Shown here: piece after piece, positions 24,491 through 36,365 of the stretch
Position numbering within the stretch: position 1 is the first letter of the stretch
Layout of the letters: each line of letters opens with the position of its first letter
Assembly (NCBI GenBank): GCA_027563935.2
Contig: CM050449.1
Coordinates: 42,754,507 to 42,818,506, forward strand
Source of the DNA: Costus lasius
Taxonomy: Eukaryota > Streptophyta > Magnoliopsida > Zingiberales > Costaceae
Direction of reading: 5' to 3'
Length of the DNA stretch: 64,000 nt
Translations under genes and position numbers: made by a program
Notes under the pieces: model-generated
Databases searched by the model: none
What the model was told of the DNA's origin: nothing
Seen by the model: only the letters and a program-made list of their open reading frames with translations

Positions 24491-27066
24491 TAAGACCAAG
24501 GGCAACTGATGTTTAGTCAGTTCCAATGTCTCTAGTATGACACATTTAGCTTCTGCTGCGCCAGAGGCTATGTCAGTGGGTTTTTTCATATTGCTATCTG
24601 TGTTTATTTTAACAAATTTGATCATCATCCTTATCTATGATCTCTAAGATCAGATGATAGGCTGCAGTACATACTTGAGCACTAAGTTCCTTCACTTATG
24701 CTATGGCCCCAGTAAGAACTATACTGGACCATCAAGCACCAGGAAATAAATCAAGTTCAAATGAATGAAGCTGCTTCCTTGGCTGCCACAAGAAGCTGCA
24801 ATGTACTCAGCCTTATTTGTAGAATTTTGCCACTATGGTTTGCATAATGCTCTTTCAGCACACAACACCACAACAAGGCAAAGCGCAAATCCTGACTGTG
24901 ATCAATAGTCATTAGACTGGAACGAAGTGTCAGTGTACCCCTGTACACAAAATTCTTTCCTGTCTATCATAGACTAGACTTCAATCCTTTATACTTCCCA
25001 AGTATATATATAAGGATTGCTTTCATAGCTATCTAGTGCTAAACACTAAGATCTGATTGAAACTTGCTGGCTATGCTCCAAGCATTTGCCACAAATGGTC
25101 TTGTGCACAAAACATGATCTATCCTGTACCCAATGTATCAGTATTTTAGACCCATGTTATTACTCTCCAGCTGTGTCATAGGACACAACATCCTCATGAG
25201 AGTCAGACCATATCTCTCTAGAAGGTATCAATATTTGGAATCATCTAATATAAACCTCTCCAGAAACTCTTGGATGAACATAGATTGACTAAAGGGCAAT
25301 GATTTTCTTGGATCTCTATCTATAGATCCTCATGCCTAGGATGTAGGCATCACTCCCTAGATCATTCTTCTTGAAATACTTCTCAAGCCACGTCTTCACC
25401 ATGTGAAGAGTTGAGATGTCATTCCATGTGAGGAGAATATCATCAATCATCTAGAACAAGAAATACTATTAAGGTGCTCCCACTGATCTTCTTGTAAACA
25501 CAGGCTCTTTTAAACATGCTTGCATAACACCATGCATATCTTTATGGCCTTGATATGAAAACCTTCTGGCTATTTCCTTATAGATATCTTTTCAGACGTC
25601 CATGCAAGAAAGGCAGTTTTCATAACAACACGCCATAATTGATCATGCAATTATAACAAGCAGATTCCTAATGGACTTAAAACTCAGCTATTGGTGAAAA
25701 TTTTCATCATTATCCACTCAGTGGATTTGCTTGAAATTTCTGTTCACTAGCTTGCCTTTCAAGGTAACAATGTTACTTTCCATGTCTATCTTCCTAAAAG
25801 ATTTATTTACAGCCTGTGGGAATTACCCCTTTGGCAGCTCATCCAAGTCCTAGACTTGATTAGCAGACATGGAGTCCATTATGGTTCTCATGGCCCTTAG
25901 CCATTTCTTGGAATCTGGTCCACCGACCGCTTCCACTTCCTAATAAGTCTTAGGTTCATCCTTGATGAAAAATTCATCATGCCCAGCATATCGAATCGAT
26001 CCAGACTTATGTGGTTCCTGTGTTACTTGAACCTCAGGTTGACTTTCAACCTGTATGTGAGATTTTGCTTTCCATCTGTGTCTAATTATATTGTGGTTGA
26101 TTCTGGACCTTGTCCTAATCAAATCTACTCCCACTAGCTTCTTTTAAAAGAAATACTTTCTCAAGAGAGACAGCAGTTTGAGCAACAAATATTTTGTTCT
26201 CTTTGGGATAGAATTAGCACTCTACAGTGCACCACAAACACATACTTTTGAATTACTGCACATTACATTCCCAATTCCATTGAAGAAATGGGATATTTGC
26301 AGTTCGCAACTCAAGAGCTAACTTAGACACTTTCTTATGGAGTGGTAGTACATCTGTTTGCATGACATCATAGTAGTATATTTGCATGACTATTCAAAGA
26401 TGGAACCACATCCAATGTGTTCCTCTTTCTTTCTTTGAAATTCACCACACAGTGGTGTTCCAAGTAAGCTGTGAGATAACCCCACACTCCTTAGTACAAT
26501 CATCAAATTCTCCACTAATCACCTTGATCTAATCAAAGTGCTTTAATAGATCCTGCAATTTGACTCAATACTTCATTTGTGAACTTCTTGGATTTCTCCA
26601 AAGTTCTTAGGTTGGATAAGGCATACCCACACCTGATGAAGCATATAACACCTCTTAGTGCTTGTTTACATGGGTCCACATACATTGCTATGTAATAGAT
26701 CCAGCAAGCCAATAGTCCTTCCACCCTTTATGGTGAAGGCAGCATCTATCACATTGTTCCTTTGAACTAGGCTCACATGTATCATAATCCTGAAAGGATA
26801 ATGATCCCAATAGTCCATGGACCTTTGGATGTGACCATTGTTCTATGGTTCAAGAGACAATGCTATAAGAGGGTGTTTATTGAATCATTGGATCTGATCT
26901 TGTGTTACATATAGAACCACAAACTATTATCAACTGTATCACTTCAATAGAACATCTCAGATTAAAGAAAAATATTATTTATTATTTCAAACTGAAATCC
27001 TTTCCAAAAGGAATGATGTTCTAATACATAAGCTGATACATAATAGCAAAGTTCTAGATAAAGTCT
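24491..27066 (-). pseudogene. C2 remnants of integrase, RT and RNase H
   Basis: The order and scattered words of a Copia pol can be followed against C1: the RNase H end near 24540-24980 (gactggaacgaagtgtcag), RT pieces around 25300-25800 (including a broken region at the YVDD site near 25440), the Gag-Pol junction piece near 25860-26160 and integrase pieces from 26210 to 26850 (gtgagataaccccacactcc). No coding-strand open frame exceeds about 65 codons, and substitutions, deletions and stops are frequent. It cannot encode any pol enzyme. Similar decay is seen in the remnant at 32496-36365, so both may descend from one defective lineage. Confidence 0.8.
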
Positions 27067-27732
27067 TCAAGGCAGTGAGATGATATCAGCAGCATCCAAT
27101 GCTCCGTCCCTGACCCGAGGGTCCATCCCACCAAGCCTAATCGTCCTACTTCTTCTGAGCTCTTGCACATGTAGAACATATGTGAGTCTCACATGTGGTA
27201 CCCAGTACCCATGAATAAGAAGTAGATATAAAGACCTCAGTAACACAATACCTGAAGCGGATGGATCACATCCCTTCTTCTTTGCCATGCACTTCTTGGC
27301 CATTAATCCTCTTCGAAATACCCATGCATTCCCAGTCTTCCGAAGTATTAGCTTCGAAGATACAGAACCATGGTCATTCTCAGATTTAGGCATACACTCT
27401 GAAGATCCAACAGAACTCTCCTGAACTTTGTCTATAGAGCATGGTGTGAAGAGACTTTTGAGATGTATGATAAGATCATAAATTCCCATCTCATCACACT
27501 CAACTTTCACCTCTGGGGTCATGCACTCTAAGACAAGAGCAGTGTACTGTTCATTATCTTCACAATGTTCAAGATAGACATTCCACTCCCACTCAGTAGT
27601 GAAATACACACTGGGCTGGGATGGAGGTCTTTCAAGAAGATGCACCTTATTCTCTTGTTCCACTATCTTGGACAAAATCTTGAACCAATTTGTCCAATTT
27701 GTCCCATCCAATTTATTTTTATAAAGTTTCAA
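27067..27732 (-). pseudogene. C2 shortened Gag-protease frame (221 codons)
   Basis: Opens MKLYKNKLDGTNWTNWFK, a Copia Gag start. About 105 residues of Gag are followed directly by the region before the protease: the later Gag part and the whole CCHC zinc knuckle are missing. The protease part aligns with C1 from VQELRRSRTIRLGGMDPRVRDGA onward, but the catalytic LDTAC motif is replaced by unrelated residues. It is therefore an internally deleted frame without RNA-binding knuckle or active site. Why it stays open for 221 codons while the rest is wrecked is unclear; chance is possible. Confidence 0.7.
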
Positions 27733-27915
27733 TCTTAGATCAGGAGATGCTGTCTACAATAAGAAAATAAGTAAAATAAGTACTATGATAAAGCATTTAA
27801 CAAGGACTTTAAATTTAAATGCTATGCTCCCACTACTTCCAAAACAAGTTGAGAATTCTCAAACTCAGCATGGAAATAAGTGAATAGGATCCTAATTTCA
27901 CATGAGGTCTCTGCG

Positions 27916-27931
27916 ACTCACGAGGGTGAGT
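27916..27931 (-). other. C2 leader hairpin (ACTCAC-CCTC-GTGAGT)
   Basis: Perfect 6-bp stem with a 4-nt loop. It shares its loop with the hairpin at 28229-28244. Confidence 0.6.
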
Positions 27932-28228
27932 TGGGATGCACAGAGAATCCCATGCTTCCTTAGGTAGGCATGCCAGCCAATTGTGCCGTGCACAACTCCT
28001 CTTAATTAAGACAGACTAGGCGCCCTGTGTCCAGCGAGGGCTAGATACAACACAGAACCCTATCCTCTCAATAGCTACCTCTAGTGATTCATCATGTCAG
28101 TGACATATGAAAACTAATCAAGTCTAGTCCTAACCGTTATGCCCAGGGTCAACGAATTTCCTTGCGAAGGCACGCCCAGGTTAAAACTGGACTGGGGAAA
28201 TCATTGTCACCACAGATAAGTGGGTGTG

Positions 28229-28244
28229 TCCCACGAGGGTGGGA
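28229..28244 (-). other. C2 leader hairpin (TCCCAC-CCTC-GTGGGA)
   Basis: Perfect 6-bp stem whose bases differ from the partner hairpin on both sides while pairing is kept. Confidence 0.6.
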
Positions 28245-29223
28245 AACAATTCACAACGCCACCGATCGATAGCTTGATGAGGGCTACGCGTTAGAAGGCT
28301 TTTTACTTGATATTGTATTGAGAGTTTTACACGTAGTTTTTATTCTTTTCTAGCATGCAGTTTTCCTATGGTTATTGCAGCAAAGGAAGAACATCACAGG
28401 CATGCTATGGACAGAATAATAAACCATCACAAGCATGATAGTTTGGTCGATATGGTCATAGCCCTTTTCATACATATAACTTGTCACGAGCCATGTGACA
28501 TGTTATCATGGATCCAAGGGTTGCGAGTCCCTTTAGCAGATCAGCCCATGCCAGAAGCCGAAAGCAAGCATCCCTTCCTCCAACCGCAAATCCATCAGCA
28601 CGCTTCCAAAGCTGGCGCCACTCTGAAATCGGTTGAAGAAGACACCTTGTTGTCTTTGATGAACCTTAACCTATCTTATGTAAACAATTCTACATCTATT
28701 CTAAGGAAAGATAAAAATTTTACATCAAGAAGGGGGAGAACCACATGCAGGTGGAAAGAGATTTTACAAGCATTCATCACAAGTGGAAACATGCTTCCAC
28801 ATCACAACACAGGAGGGCACTCGCTATGACCATATCAACCCAATCAAGTGGCGCATGTAAAATTTGAAAATCCGAAAAAATCAAATTTTAGCACCTTATG
28901 CACCAACATCATCCAAAGCACTCTCTTAACTAAATTTATGCCAAAATTTAGATCAAGTTCCATGATGATTTCATAGACCCTATCGGCTGGCAGTTTTGTT
29001 AGATCAAGAGACCCGGCCAGTCCGAAGACACAATGCCCGTCCTACTTGACAAAACCACGTGCGCCTTTGGTCTTAAATCAATCATAAACAAAATCCAAGT
29101 TTCGGCCACAAAGATGAGAAGAGAGGTCTAGATGAAAACGCTTTCTACGTGAAACGCGCATGGATAGAAGAAAAATTTTCCAAAAATTTTTCACACAAGC
29201 AAACGTACACCTTGTGTTTCTCG

Positions 29224-29240
29224 CAAGTAGCTCTGATACC
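29224..29240 (-). other. C2 primer-binding site (tRNA-iMet)
   Basis: TGGTATCAGAGC followed by TACTT, two bases inside the 5' LTR. Confidence 0.9.
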
Positions 29241-29242
29241 AC

Positions 29243-31502
29243 TGTTAGGGAATACCGGGTGTAATTTAAAATTTTTGCAGTCCCAGGACGCAGCGGAAGA
29301 ATCATTACACCCGAAACATATTCCGGTCCCAAGGATCCATGCGAGAGAGAAGACACAAGGATGTGTTAGAGATGTACCTCTTTTGCTTGTCTAGTTGCCG
29401 AAGCCATGTTGAAGACGATCAAATGCTCGCCCTCTACAAGTATCCACGCATCGACTCCTTGATCGTTGCTCCCTTCCACGCTTGGTGCTAGCCTCGGGAA
29501 GAGAATCAAGCCTTCACCTCACTTGCGCCACCTTCAAGAGAACTTGCGCCAAGGAGGGGATAGGGAAGATGCTGCCAATGACTTTCCTCTTCTTCTTTGC
29601 TTGCGCCACCTTCAAGCAAGATGTGCCAATGGTAATGAGAGGGAGAGAGCTTGCGGCAATAGAAGGAGAAGCCACGAAGCCCAATTTCACTTTGCGCCAA
29701 GAAGAGGAGAAGAAGAAGAGGAGGTCTTTCGGCCACTTTGAAGAAGGTTGTGCCACGCCTTTGTTGTCACCTTTTGCCCTTGCTCACGCCTCTCTATGTG
29801 TCCTCACACCTTCAAGGAGTCGAACATTAGAAGGGGCGGTAAGGGGTCCTATAAATAGGACAAGAGGCGGCTAGGGCAAGGGCTAGGATCATGCCAAATG
29901 TATGGCTAGGATGAAAAGGTTTGCGACAAGGAAAGTCGCCAAGACATTTCCTTAAACCCATTCAACCCTTCCTTATGCGCCAAGACCTTGTCTTGCGCCC
30001 CAAGCAATATATCAGCCCATGACATGCCTTTGAGGCATTCTTTCCATCCAAGGAAAAGGGCTAGGCACAACATGCAAGAGGTATTCGGCTAGGGTAAGGG
30101 TTTGGGTGCATGTAGGGTTTATGAGATAAGGAAAGTCTCCAAGACTTTACCATAAACATCTCCCTACTTCTCATATGTGCCCAAGCTCTTTCCAAAAGAG
30201 TCCTCAAGCCATATCAGCCCCAACACTTACCATAGAGACAAGATACCATCAAGGGATGAAGGGGGAGGCGCCACTTCCTTCCAAAGGAAGCAATTTATGC
30301 CACCCACACCCCATTATGCCCCTAGGCGCCAATGGGGTTGGGTTTCTCCCCATTATACCCTTTTAAGCCAATTCCCTCTTCATGACAACTTATTATTGGG
30401 CCTCATTGGATAATGAGCTAGCCCAAACTTCATGGCATGGGTTGATTAAGCCATTGGATCCAATCCAATGCAACCCTAAACCAAATGTGACCAATCTAGG
30501 TCAATTTCGGGTCAACCTGCCAAAAATGAAGTTTGGCTCCAATAACTTTCTTCCAACTCATCAGGCCCATTGGCGCTGATGAAATCTTCCAAATTGATCC
30601 AAGTTATCCAATAACTTGATGATAAGGCTTCTGATTAAAGCAACGTCAAGAGTCTATTGCATGTGACCCCGTAGGATCCATATGACGATGGAAATGATGT
30701 AAACATCATAAGTAGTGAGGGGTATCTAGCAACACATCACTACTACCCATGTCATAGGACTTAAGTCATTATGGCAACAACTCCTAACAAGCAACAAGGA
30801 TTCCCATTGCATTATAGATCCCTTTGCCTAAACTGATATCCTGCCATTGGATTAGTCTCAAGTTTATCAATCCAATGCATTGGTCATGACTTAACAAGTG
30901 TGGCCACACATTCCTGTCATGCACCAATAAGGTGGGGCGCCCCAAAGTGGATATCATGCTTCCTCTGAAAGAAGGGGCAAATCCTACTATTGGTCATCCA
31001 TGTCTCTACATGACTTATGACATGCCCAATGTCAGTCGTTTTTGTCTCCCAATTACGGAGAGACGTAAGACTGTATCAAAGCATACCCATCATCAAATCT
31101 AGACATGAATACCTCAAGTCTAAGGATCAATGCAAACCTCTTGCATGTGAGATTGACTTGTTGACTAGACAAGTCAATCCTCACGGTGGATCACTCCAGT
31201 GCATCCAATGCACCTGTATGTCTGCGTTACTGTGCCCCGCACCTAACCAGCCCATACACCAGTCTCACATGTACCAAAGCTGTCCCAAATTTGCTAAGGT
31301 ACCTTGTCTGGGGATAGCTTATGAGAATGGATCCAATCCAAACTCCTGGGACATTATTTATGCAACTCAATACATCAACGCAAGTAGAGAAGTTTGCATA
31401 ATAACGACCATGCCTATATAAAGAGCAATAGTTCTATCAAAGTACATTCAAACAATGTCTGACCATGTCCATACATTGGTCTTCAGGGCATATACACCAA
31501 CA
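29243..31502 (-). repeat. C2 5' LTR
   Basis: 2260 bp, same length as the 3' LTR, about 2% different by eye. The 28-bp box is at 30714-30741. Confidence 0.95.
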
Positions 31503-31758
31503 ATTTCTCTCTCTAATAATCCGTAACAGTTTTTGATAGATCGCTATGACTTATTCGATTCGCTTCGCTAGTGAGAAAGCAATTACTTGGTACTTAACAC
31601 GTAGGTCCCTGTGGTTCGATATCTTTTATTACTTCGAGTATCCGTGCGCTTGCAGACACAACAGCTGGCATCACACATCAACTCGAAAGGAAGCGACTAG
31701 TCAGGTGGTAGAATTATCGGTGTTGTGGTAAGAGCCTTCTTAAGCTTTAGAAAAGTAG

Positions 31759-32150
31759 TTATACAATCCTAATCAAAAACAAAATGAACATTTTTACCAA
31801 GTAATAAAGTAAGAGGTCTAGCAATTTTTGAAAATCTTTAACAAGGCGTCCATAAAAACCATCATGACCACGAAAACTTTGAATTCCTTTTACAGAACAT
31901 GGTGGTGGCAATTTCTCAATCACCTCCACCTTTGGCCTATCTACTTCAATACCACGACTAGAAATCAAGTGCCCTAAAACAATACCTTCGTTAACCATAA
32001 AGTGACACTTTTCCCAATTGAAAATCTAATTAAATTCTTCACAACGTTGTTACACACACGATTAATCAAACAGGCAAATATCAAAATCAAAACCATATAA
32101 GAAAAAATCATCCATAAACACATTCATAATTTCCATAATGAGTTTAGAGT
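31759..32150 (-). pseudogene. Athila/Tat-like reverse transcriptase fragment
   Basis: The minus strand reads MDDFFLYGFDF (a remnant of the catalytic F-x-D-D region), then after a damaged stretch WEKCHFMVNEGIVLGHLISS, GIEVDRPKVEVIEKLPPP and SVKGIQSFRGHDGFYGRLVKDF. This is the RT end and connection of plant Athila/Tat Gypsy elements. Internal stops and loss of the final Arg-Arg-Phe pattern show decay. About 130 residues survive with no LTR attached. It lies just past D2 in opposite orientation, so it belongs to another insertion. Confidence 0.85.
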
Positions 32151-32495
32151 CCTTCCTTCTTCCTTCTTCTTGCCACCTCTTCCTTCTAGTGGGTGGCGCA
32201 AGTGATCAAAGAGGACTCCCTAGGCGTGGATTTTCTTCCCAAGGCTAGCCCTGGGCGGCGAAGAAGAGGACTCGAGCATAGGCTATGTGTGTGATTGCAA
32301 AGGGTGCACCCTTGGGCGCCTACATCACTTCCCTTACTTTGCTTCTAAGGTATCATCTCTTACTCACCGTGTCGACTCGCTCGCTTGACTCGATCCTCTT
32401 GGTTTTTTGGCATTAGCCTGTTTCGGGGATTGCTTACGCTGTATGTATGTAATAAAATTTTAAAATCCCTGGAGTTTCCCATCACTTCCTTATTG
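32151..32495. other. LTR-like segment, unassigned
   Basis: A pyrimidine-rich start, then GC-richer sequence with a possible poly(A) signal (gtaataaaatttt near 32448) and a CATCA near 32484. It could be a short or truncated LTR. No paired end or target duplication was found. Confidence 0.3.
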
Positions 32496-32921
32496 GTATT
32501 TGATTGATCATCAACAATGAGGATTCCATAATGCTTAGATGGTAGTGATTCATACCTCTCAGCTTGACAATGAACCCTACTAGACCTACATAGAGCCTAT
32601 GTTACTTGATCTTCAATTAGGCCAAAAACCCATGATGTAGGCTTCTATTATATGTCAACAACTTTGTTTTGGGGTAACCCTTGGACCTCATCCAAGTCAA
32701 ACAACACCACAAGCATCAAAAACCTTATTCTCAATGTGATGAAAGTAGTAACCTCTAGTTTTCTTAGAATACACCCCCCCCCCCCCCCCACCACCAAACA
32801 CATGCGTATGCATATCTGATTTTGTTGAGTCTTAGTGCTTAATACATGCATTGCATCCATTGACTCTAATAAAGTTTTGGTTGGGGCGTCTCATTGTCTA
32901 TAACTCATTTGGAGTCTTGGA

Positions 32922-33285
32922 TAGAGATAACAATGGGTCGAGTAGCAACCTTTTCACTCTATACCCGACCTTGAGTCAAGTATTTAAATAGATACCCATT
33001 AGTACTCGATTAAATAAATATATTATTTATTTTAATTTATAATAAAAATATAATTTTATAAATTATTATAATAATAAATATATTTATTAATAATTATAAT
33101 ATTTTATATTATTATTTTAAATATTTTAAAAAAATAGTAATATATTTTTATTATTTGATAAATCAAGTATTAAGTAATGGGTACCTGTGCCTATAAACCC
33201 AAACCTGACTTATATAGCAAATTAGGTCCCCAAACCATCATAAATGGATCAGGTCAAGTTAGGTACCCGTCATTGGCGTGTATGA
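32922..33285. mobile_element. MITE-like hAT derivative
   Basis: Begins tagagataacaatgggtcg and ends with the inverted counterpart ggtacccgtcattg near 33263-33276. Very AT-rich centre (33010-33170), no coding capacity. It splits Copia homology. Ends are uneven and no clear TSD was found. Confidence 0.45.
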
Positions 33286-34204
33286 TTGCCCTTCCTAGTC
33301 ATGGAGAAACTCTTAGATGGGACATTGTATATTATGACTAAAGTTGCCTCAAGTGTATGACCCCATAATGATATAGGCAAACATGTCTGACTCATTACTA
33401 ATAAAATCTTGTCCAATAGGGTTCAATTCCTTCTTTCTAATATGTCATTCCATTGTGGCAACCCTAGGGGAGTTAGTTGTGAGATAATCCCACTCTTTGA
33501 GATGATCGCCCTTGCTTGTCCTGTGCTTAGTTCTTTAACTACTTAGATTTCTCATAGGATTTAGGCTAAGGTGTCAGTATCTAGATATAACCATATCAAT
33601 TGAAGTCATTAGTAACATAGTGAAGTATTGATACCCTTATCAAGGTTCATTATTTCTCAATCATCATATATCACTGTGTACAAGACCTAATAAGCATGTT
33701 GCTCTCATGCATGACTTTGTGAAGGATGCTAATATCAACATACATAATAAACGTGGCTCGACATGGGCCTTTCCTTTATTAGAGTCTATTCAGTTGTATG
33801 TAACATGTTGAACTGTTTAGCCATGCTATAGTTAATCATACTCATGTTGAATTTCACCATGAACTGATTAAATGCATGTGGCAAAGATTGAAGAATAAGA
33901 TGAATGATAAGATATTCTCCCGTATGGTGTCCTAACCCTTGAAGGTTCTTGATTTACCAAATCATCTTGAGTATGTGAGGCCCTAGTTGTGAACCCTCAA
34001 ACAACTTAATTAAAAAAGGTGCTTTGGATATTTCAAACCTTTTAGTCCTTGCTTATGCCTTAAAGAGTTGCTTTAGCCATGTGATCATATCATTGATGCC
34101 TTGTATTTACTTACATTCTTCTTATATGATTTTATCACAAAATAAGACATATTGTATCATTTACATGTCCTATTCAGACTTATCTACTTGGTAAGTTTAT
34201 AATC

Positions 34205-35720
34205 TTCACTTGTTCTCATATTTTTGCAAATTTAGATGAAATCACTTAATTTTAGAGCTTATTTAATGATTATGAGGCCACCAAGTGATTCAGGATGAAA
34301 AGATGAGTCAACATAGTAAATTTGAAATCAAACGGAATTTTTTGCATCTATCATGACCAGCCAGTGATGAGCTTCATGACCATGATGAGCATTTTATCAT
34401 GTACCCTATAATGGCTGAACCATGATGAATATCACTGTAATGACAAGCTTGAACCAAATTTGACATATTTTTCACCGAGAGATCATGACAAGCTTGAACC
34501 AAATTTCACTATGATCACTAAGTCCATTTTGCATAGAAAGTTTCACAACCTAGCCGTGACTAGCTTCGCAGCCATGATACACATGTCAATTTTTCACATA
34601 ACACTTCACGACCTGCTTGTGACCAAATTTACGGTCGTGATAGACTTCCTAGTGACTTACATAATGCATCATAGACAGGCTGTGATGAGTTTCACGGCCT
34701 TGATAGAACCCACTGGATGAGAAAGTTCATCGATTTCTCCAAGAATTTAGATGGTTGCTTGGGGATATCATGGGGAAGCCAAAGAGATTTCTTCAAGGGA
34801 ACAAAAGAAGGGATTTTAAGGACATTTAGAGAATCGATTGGTGGAAGAACAAGGGGTGATGGCAAGAATAGCGACAAACATTAAAATGGGGTTTTTGCAA
34901 AGGGAAATTGCAGACAACTCCACATTAGATATGAGGAGATTTGTTTGTTCTTTCCTCTCAATATTGTCTTCCTTTCATTTGAATTTTCCTTAGAATTCAG
35001 ATATGAGAAATTGCGCTGAATAGTTTTATCATGGCTCCTTAAGCCTTTCTATTCATGACTTGGGGTGTTGTCCTCTATTTCGATCTTGTATTTGACTTAT
35101 AATATCAGTATTTATTTGATCTATCCTTGTTTATTCAATCTTTTCTATGTTATTAGTTTGTATTTACTTTGGCCAAATTTTACATGTTTAAAATATTATG
35201 AGAAGGAATTAAAGGTGAATCATGACATTGAAATTACTTAGATCAAACTTGTGTTATTCTATCACGAAAGTAGTTAGAATTCATGCGAGGATATTGTATA
35301 TTATTCCTGCACTCATTGGATCTATTTAGTTCAGTAAGCCACAAAATTAGGAGACTACTTTGAATAGATACTGAGTTATATTGATGAAAAAGGATAACTT
35401 ATACCTGCGGATAATGTCCTTAAATATTTTAGCTCAATTGCATTGTTATTATCTTGTTAAAATATAGATTTGTCATTGTGATGAACCCCTACATCCTAAA
35501 TTACCTGAAAATTGCATTTAGCTTGTAACTCTTGTTTGGAAGCCAATATGACATCCTAGCTTATCCAATTTTAAATTACTTTGCATTCAAAACCATATTA
35601 AGATTGTCTAGCTATAAATTCATGATCTTTTGGTAGTTGACACTTGTTCGTGTGGAAACGATATCTTGTACTACATCTGTAAGCTTTGTGCTTGCAATGG
35701 CGTTTGATTCCAAGTGGCAA
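34205..35720 (+). repeat. Diverged Athila/Tat-like LTR inside C4
   Basis: Splits the C4 gag homology. It has the layout of the D2 LTR: a dyad-motif array near 34350-34710, a middle block like the S2/D2 middle, and a closing ttgtactacatctgtaagctttgtgcttgc near 35668. Boundaries are approximate and no TSD was fixed. Confidence 0.55.
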
Positions 35721-36365
35721 TCACAGTACACTCATTATAATCGTACACACTAAGCTCCTGATGCCGACTTTGCAGCTCAGGAAACATAGCAGATAATATA
35801 AGACATGAGATATCCAATGCATCATCATAATGCTTCTTCCAAGCATCCATACCAAGCTAGGGTCTATAGATGATGGAGGTTTAGGGAGAGTCTCTTCTAG
35901 AATATAGTGCTTCCCTTCTTATTTGAAGATTGCCCTCAAATTTATATACTAATCCACAAATTTGGTTCCCACCAATTTGTCATTTTTCATATTCCAATCA
36001 TATAGTATGAGTGTTCATGTTTGCACCCATTAGCCAGAACAACAATAGTTCAAAGTAAATAACTATGTTCCAAAATAATTTGGCAAGGACTTGCATTAAA
36101 TAATTGTAATCCCACTATTTTATTTAATTTGACAAACCTTAATATGTGAACTAAAAAAATGTAAGATTTTCTAGTGAGTATATGATTCTAATTTCACATG
36201 GGGTTTTGTGTCCCATGAGGGTGGGAGGGGCAATATAGAATAATCACATCCATCTTGAGGTAGGCACACTTGCTAATTGCACCTAGCCCAACTCCTCTTA
36301 GTTAAGACTATCTAGGTGCCCTATATCTAATGAGAGTTGGATACAAATCAAGACCCTAACGGCAT

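Larger units (their letters stand above)
27733..29223 (-). other. C2 5' leader with paired hairpins
   Basis: About 1.5 kb between primer site and gag. Hairpins lie at 27916-27931 and 28229-28244. A plus-strand frame of 153 codons (28368-28829) is antisense to the element, has no recognisable domain and is not called. Confidence 0.65.
22216..31502 (-). mobile_element. Copia element C2, full-length structure but decayed genes
   Basis: LTRs of exactly 2260 bp (22216-24475 and 29243-31502) start and end TGTTAGGG...CCAACA on the plus strand. A primer site for tRNA-iMet and a purine tract are in place. The flanks read ttttc and atttc, a target duplication with one mismatch; this fits insertion in the D2 LTR. 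The LTRs differ at about 45 positions (about 2%), yet the internal region has lost nearly all open frames. It therefore looks like a non-autonomous copy moved by the enzymes of another element. Confidence 0.92.
18440..31663 (+). repeat. D2 3' LTR (Athila/Tat-like), split by S3 and C2
   Basis: Starts TGATGACTCAA at 18440. The pieces 18440-20114, 22206-22215 and about 31508-31663 join into about 1.85 kb, matching S2 in reverse orientation. The join gaaaccctagttccaattttctctctc parallels the same place in S2. The last piece ends ...gcttgcagacacaaca. The dyad motif array is at about 18697-18935. No gene. Confidence 0.8.
32496..36365 (-). pseudogene. Copia remnant C4 (integrase, gag and leader), interrupted
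   Basis: Minus-strand Copia words align with C1: the YELWYG region near 32894-32915 (ctataactcatttggagtc), the integrase end near 33450-33500 (gtgagataatcccactc), the region near 33590-33630 (agtaacatagtgaagtattgatacc), gag pieces at about 33880-34100 and 35760-35900, and the leader at 36180-36360. The leader resembles that of C2. RT, RNase H and both LTRs are absent. A MITE-like block (32922-33285) and an Athila/Tat-like LTR (34205-35720) sit inside. All frames are broken. A C run is at 32774-32789. Confidence 0.7.

Noticed and set aside
28368..28829. 153-codon plus-strand open frame
   Set aside because: Antisense to the C2 leader, no domain, not kept in the C1 or C3 leaders; best explained as chance.
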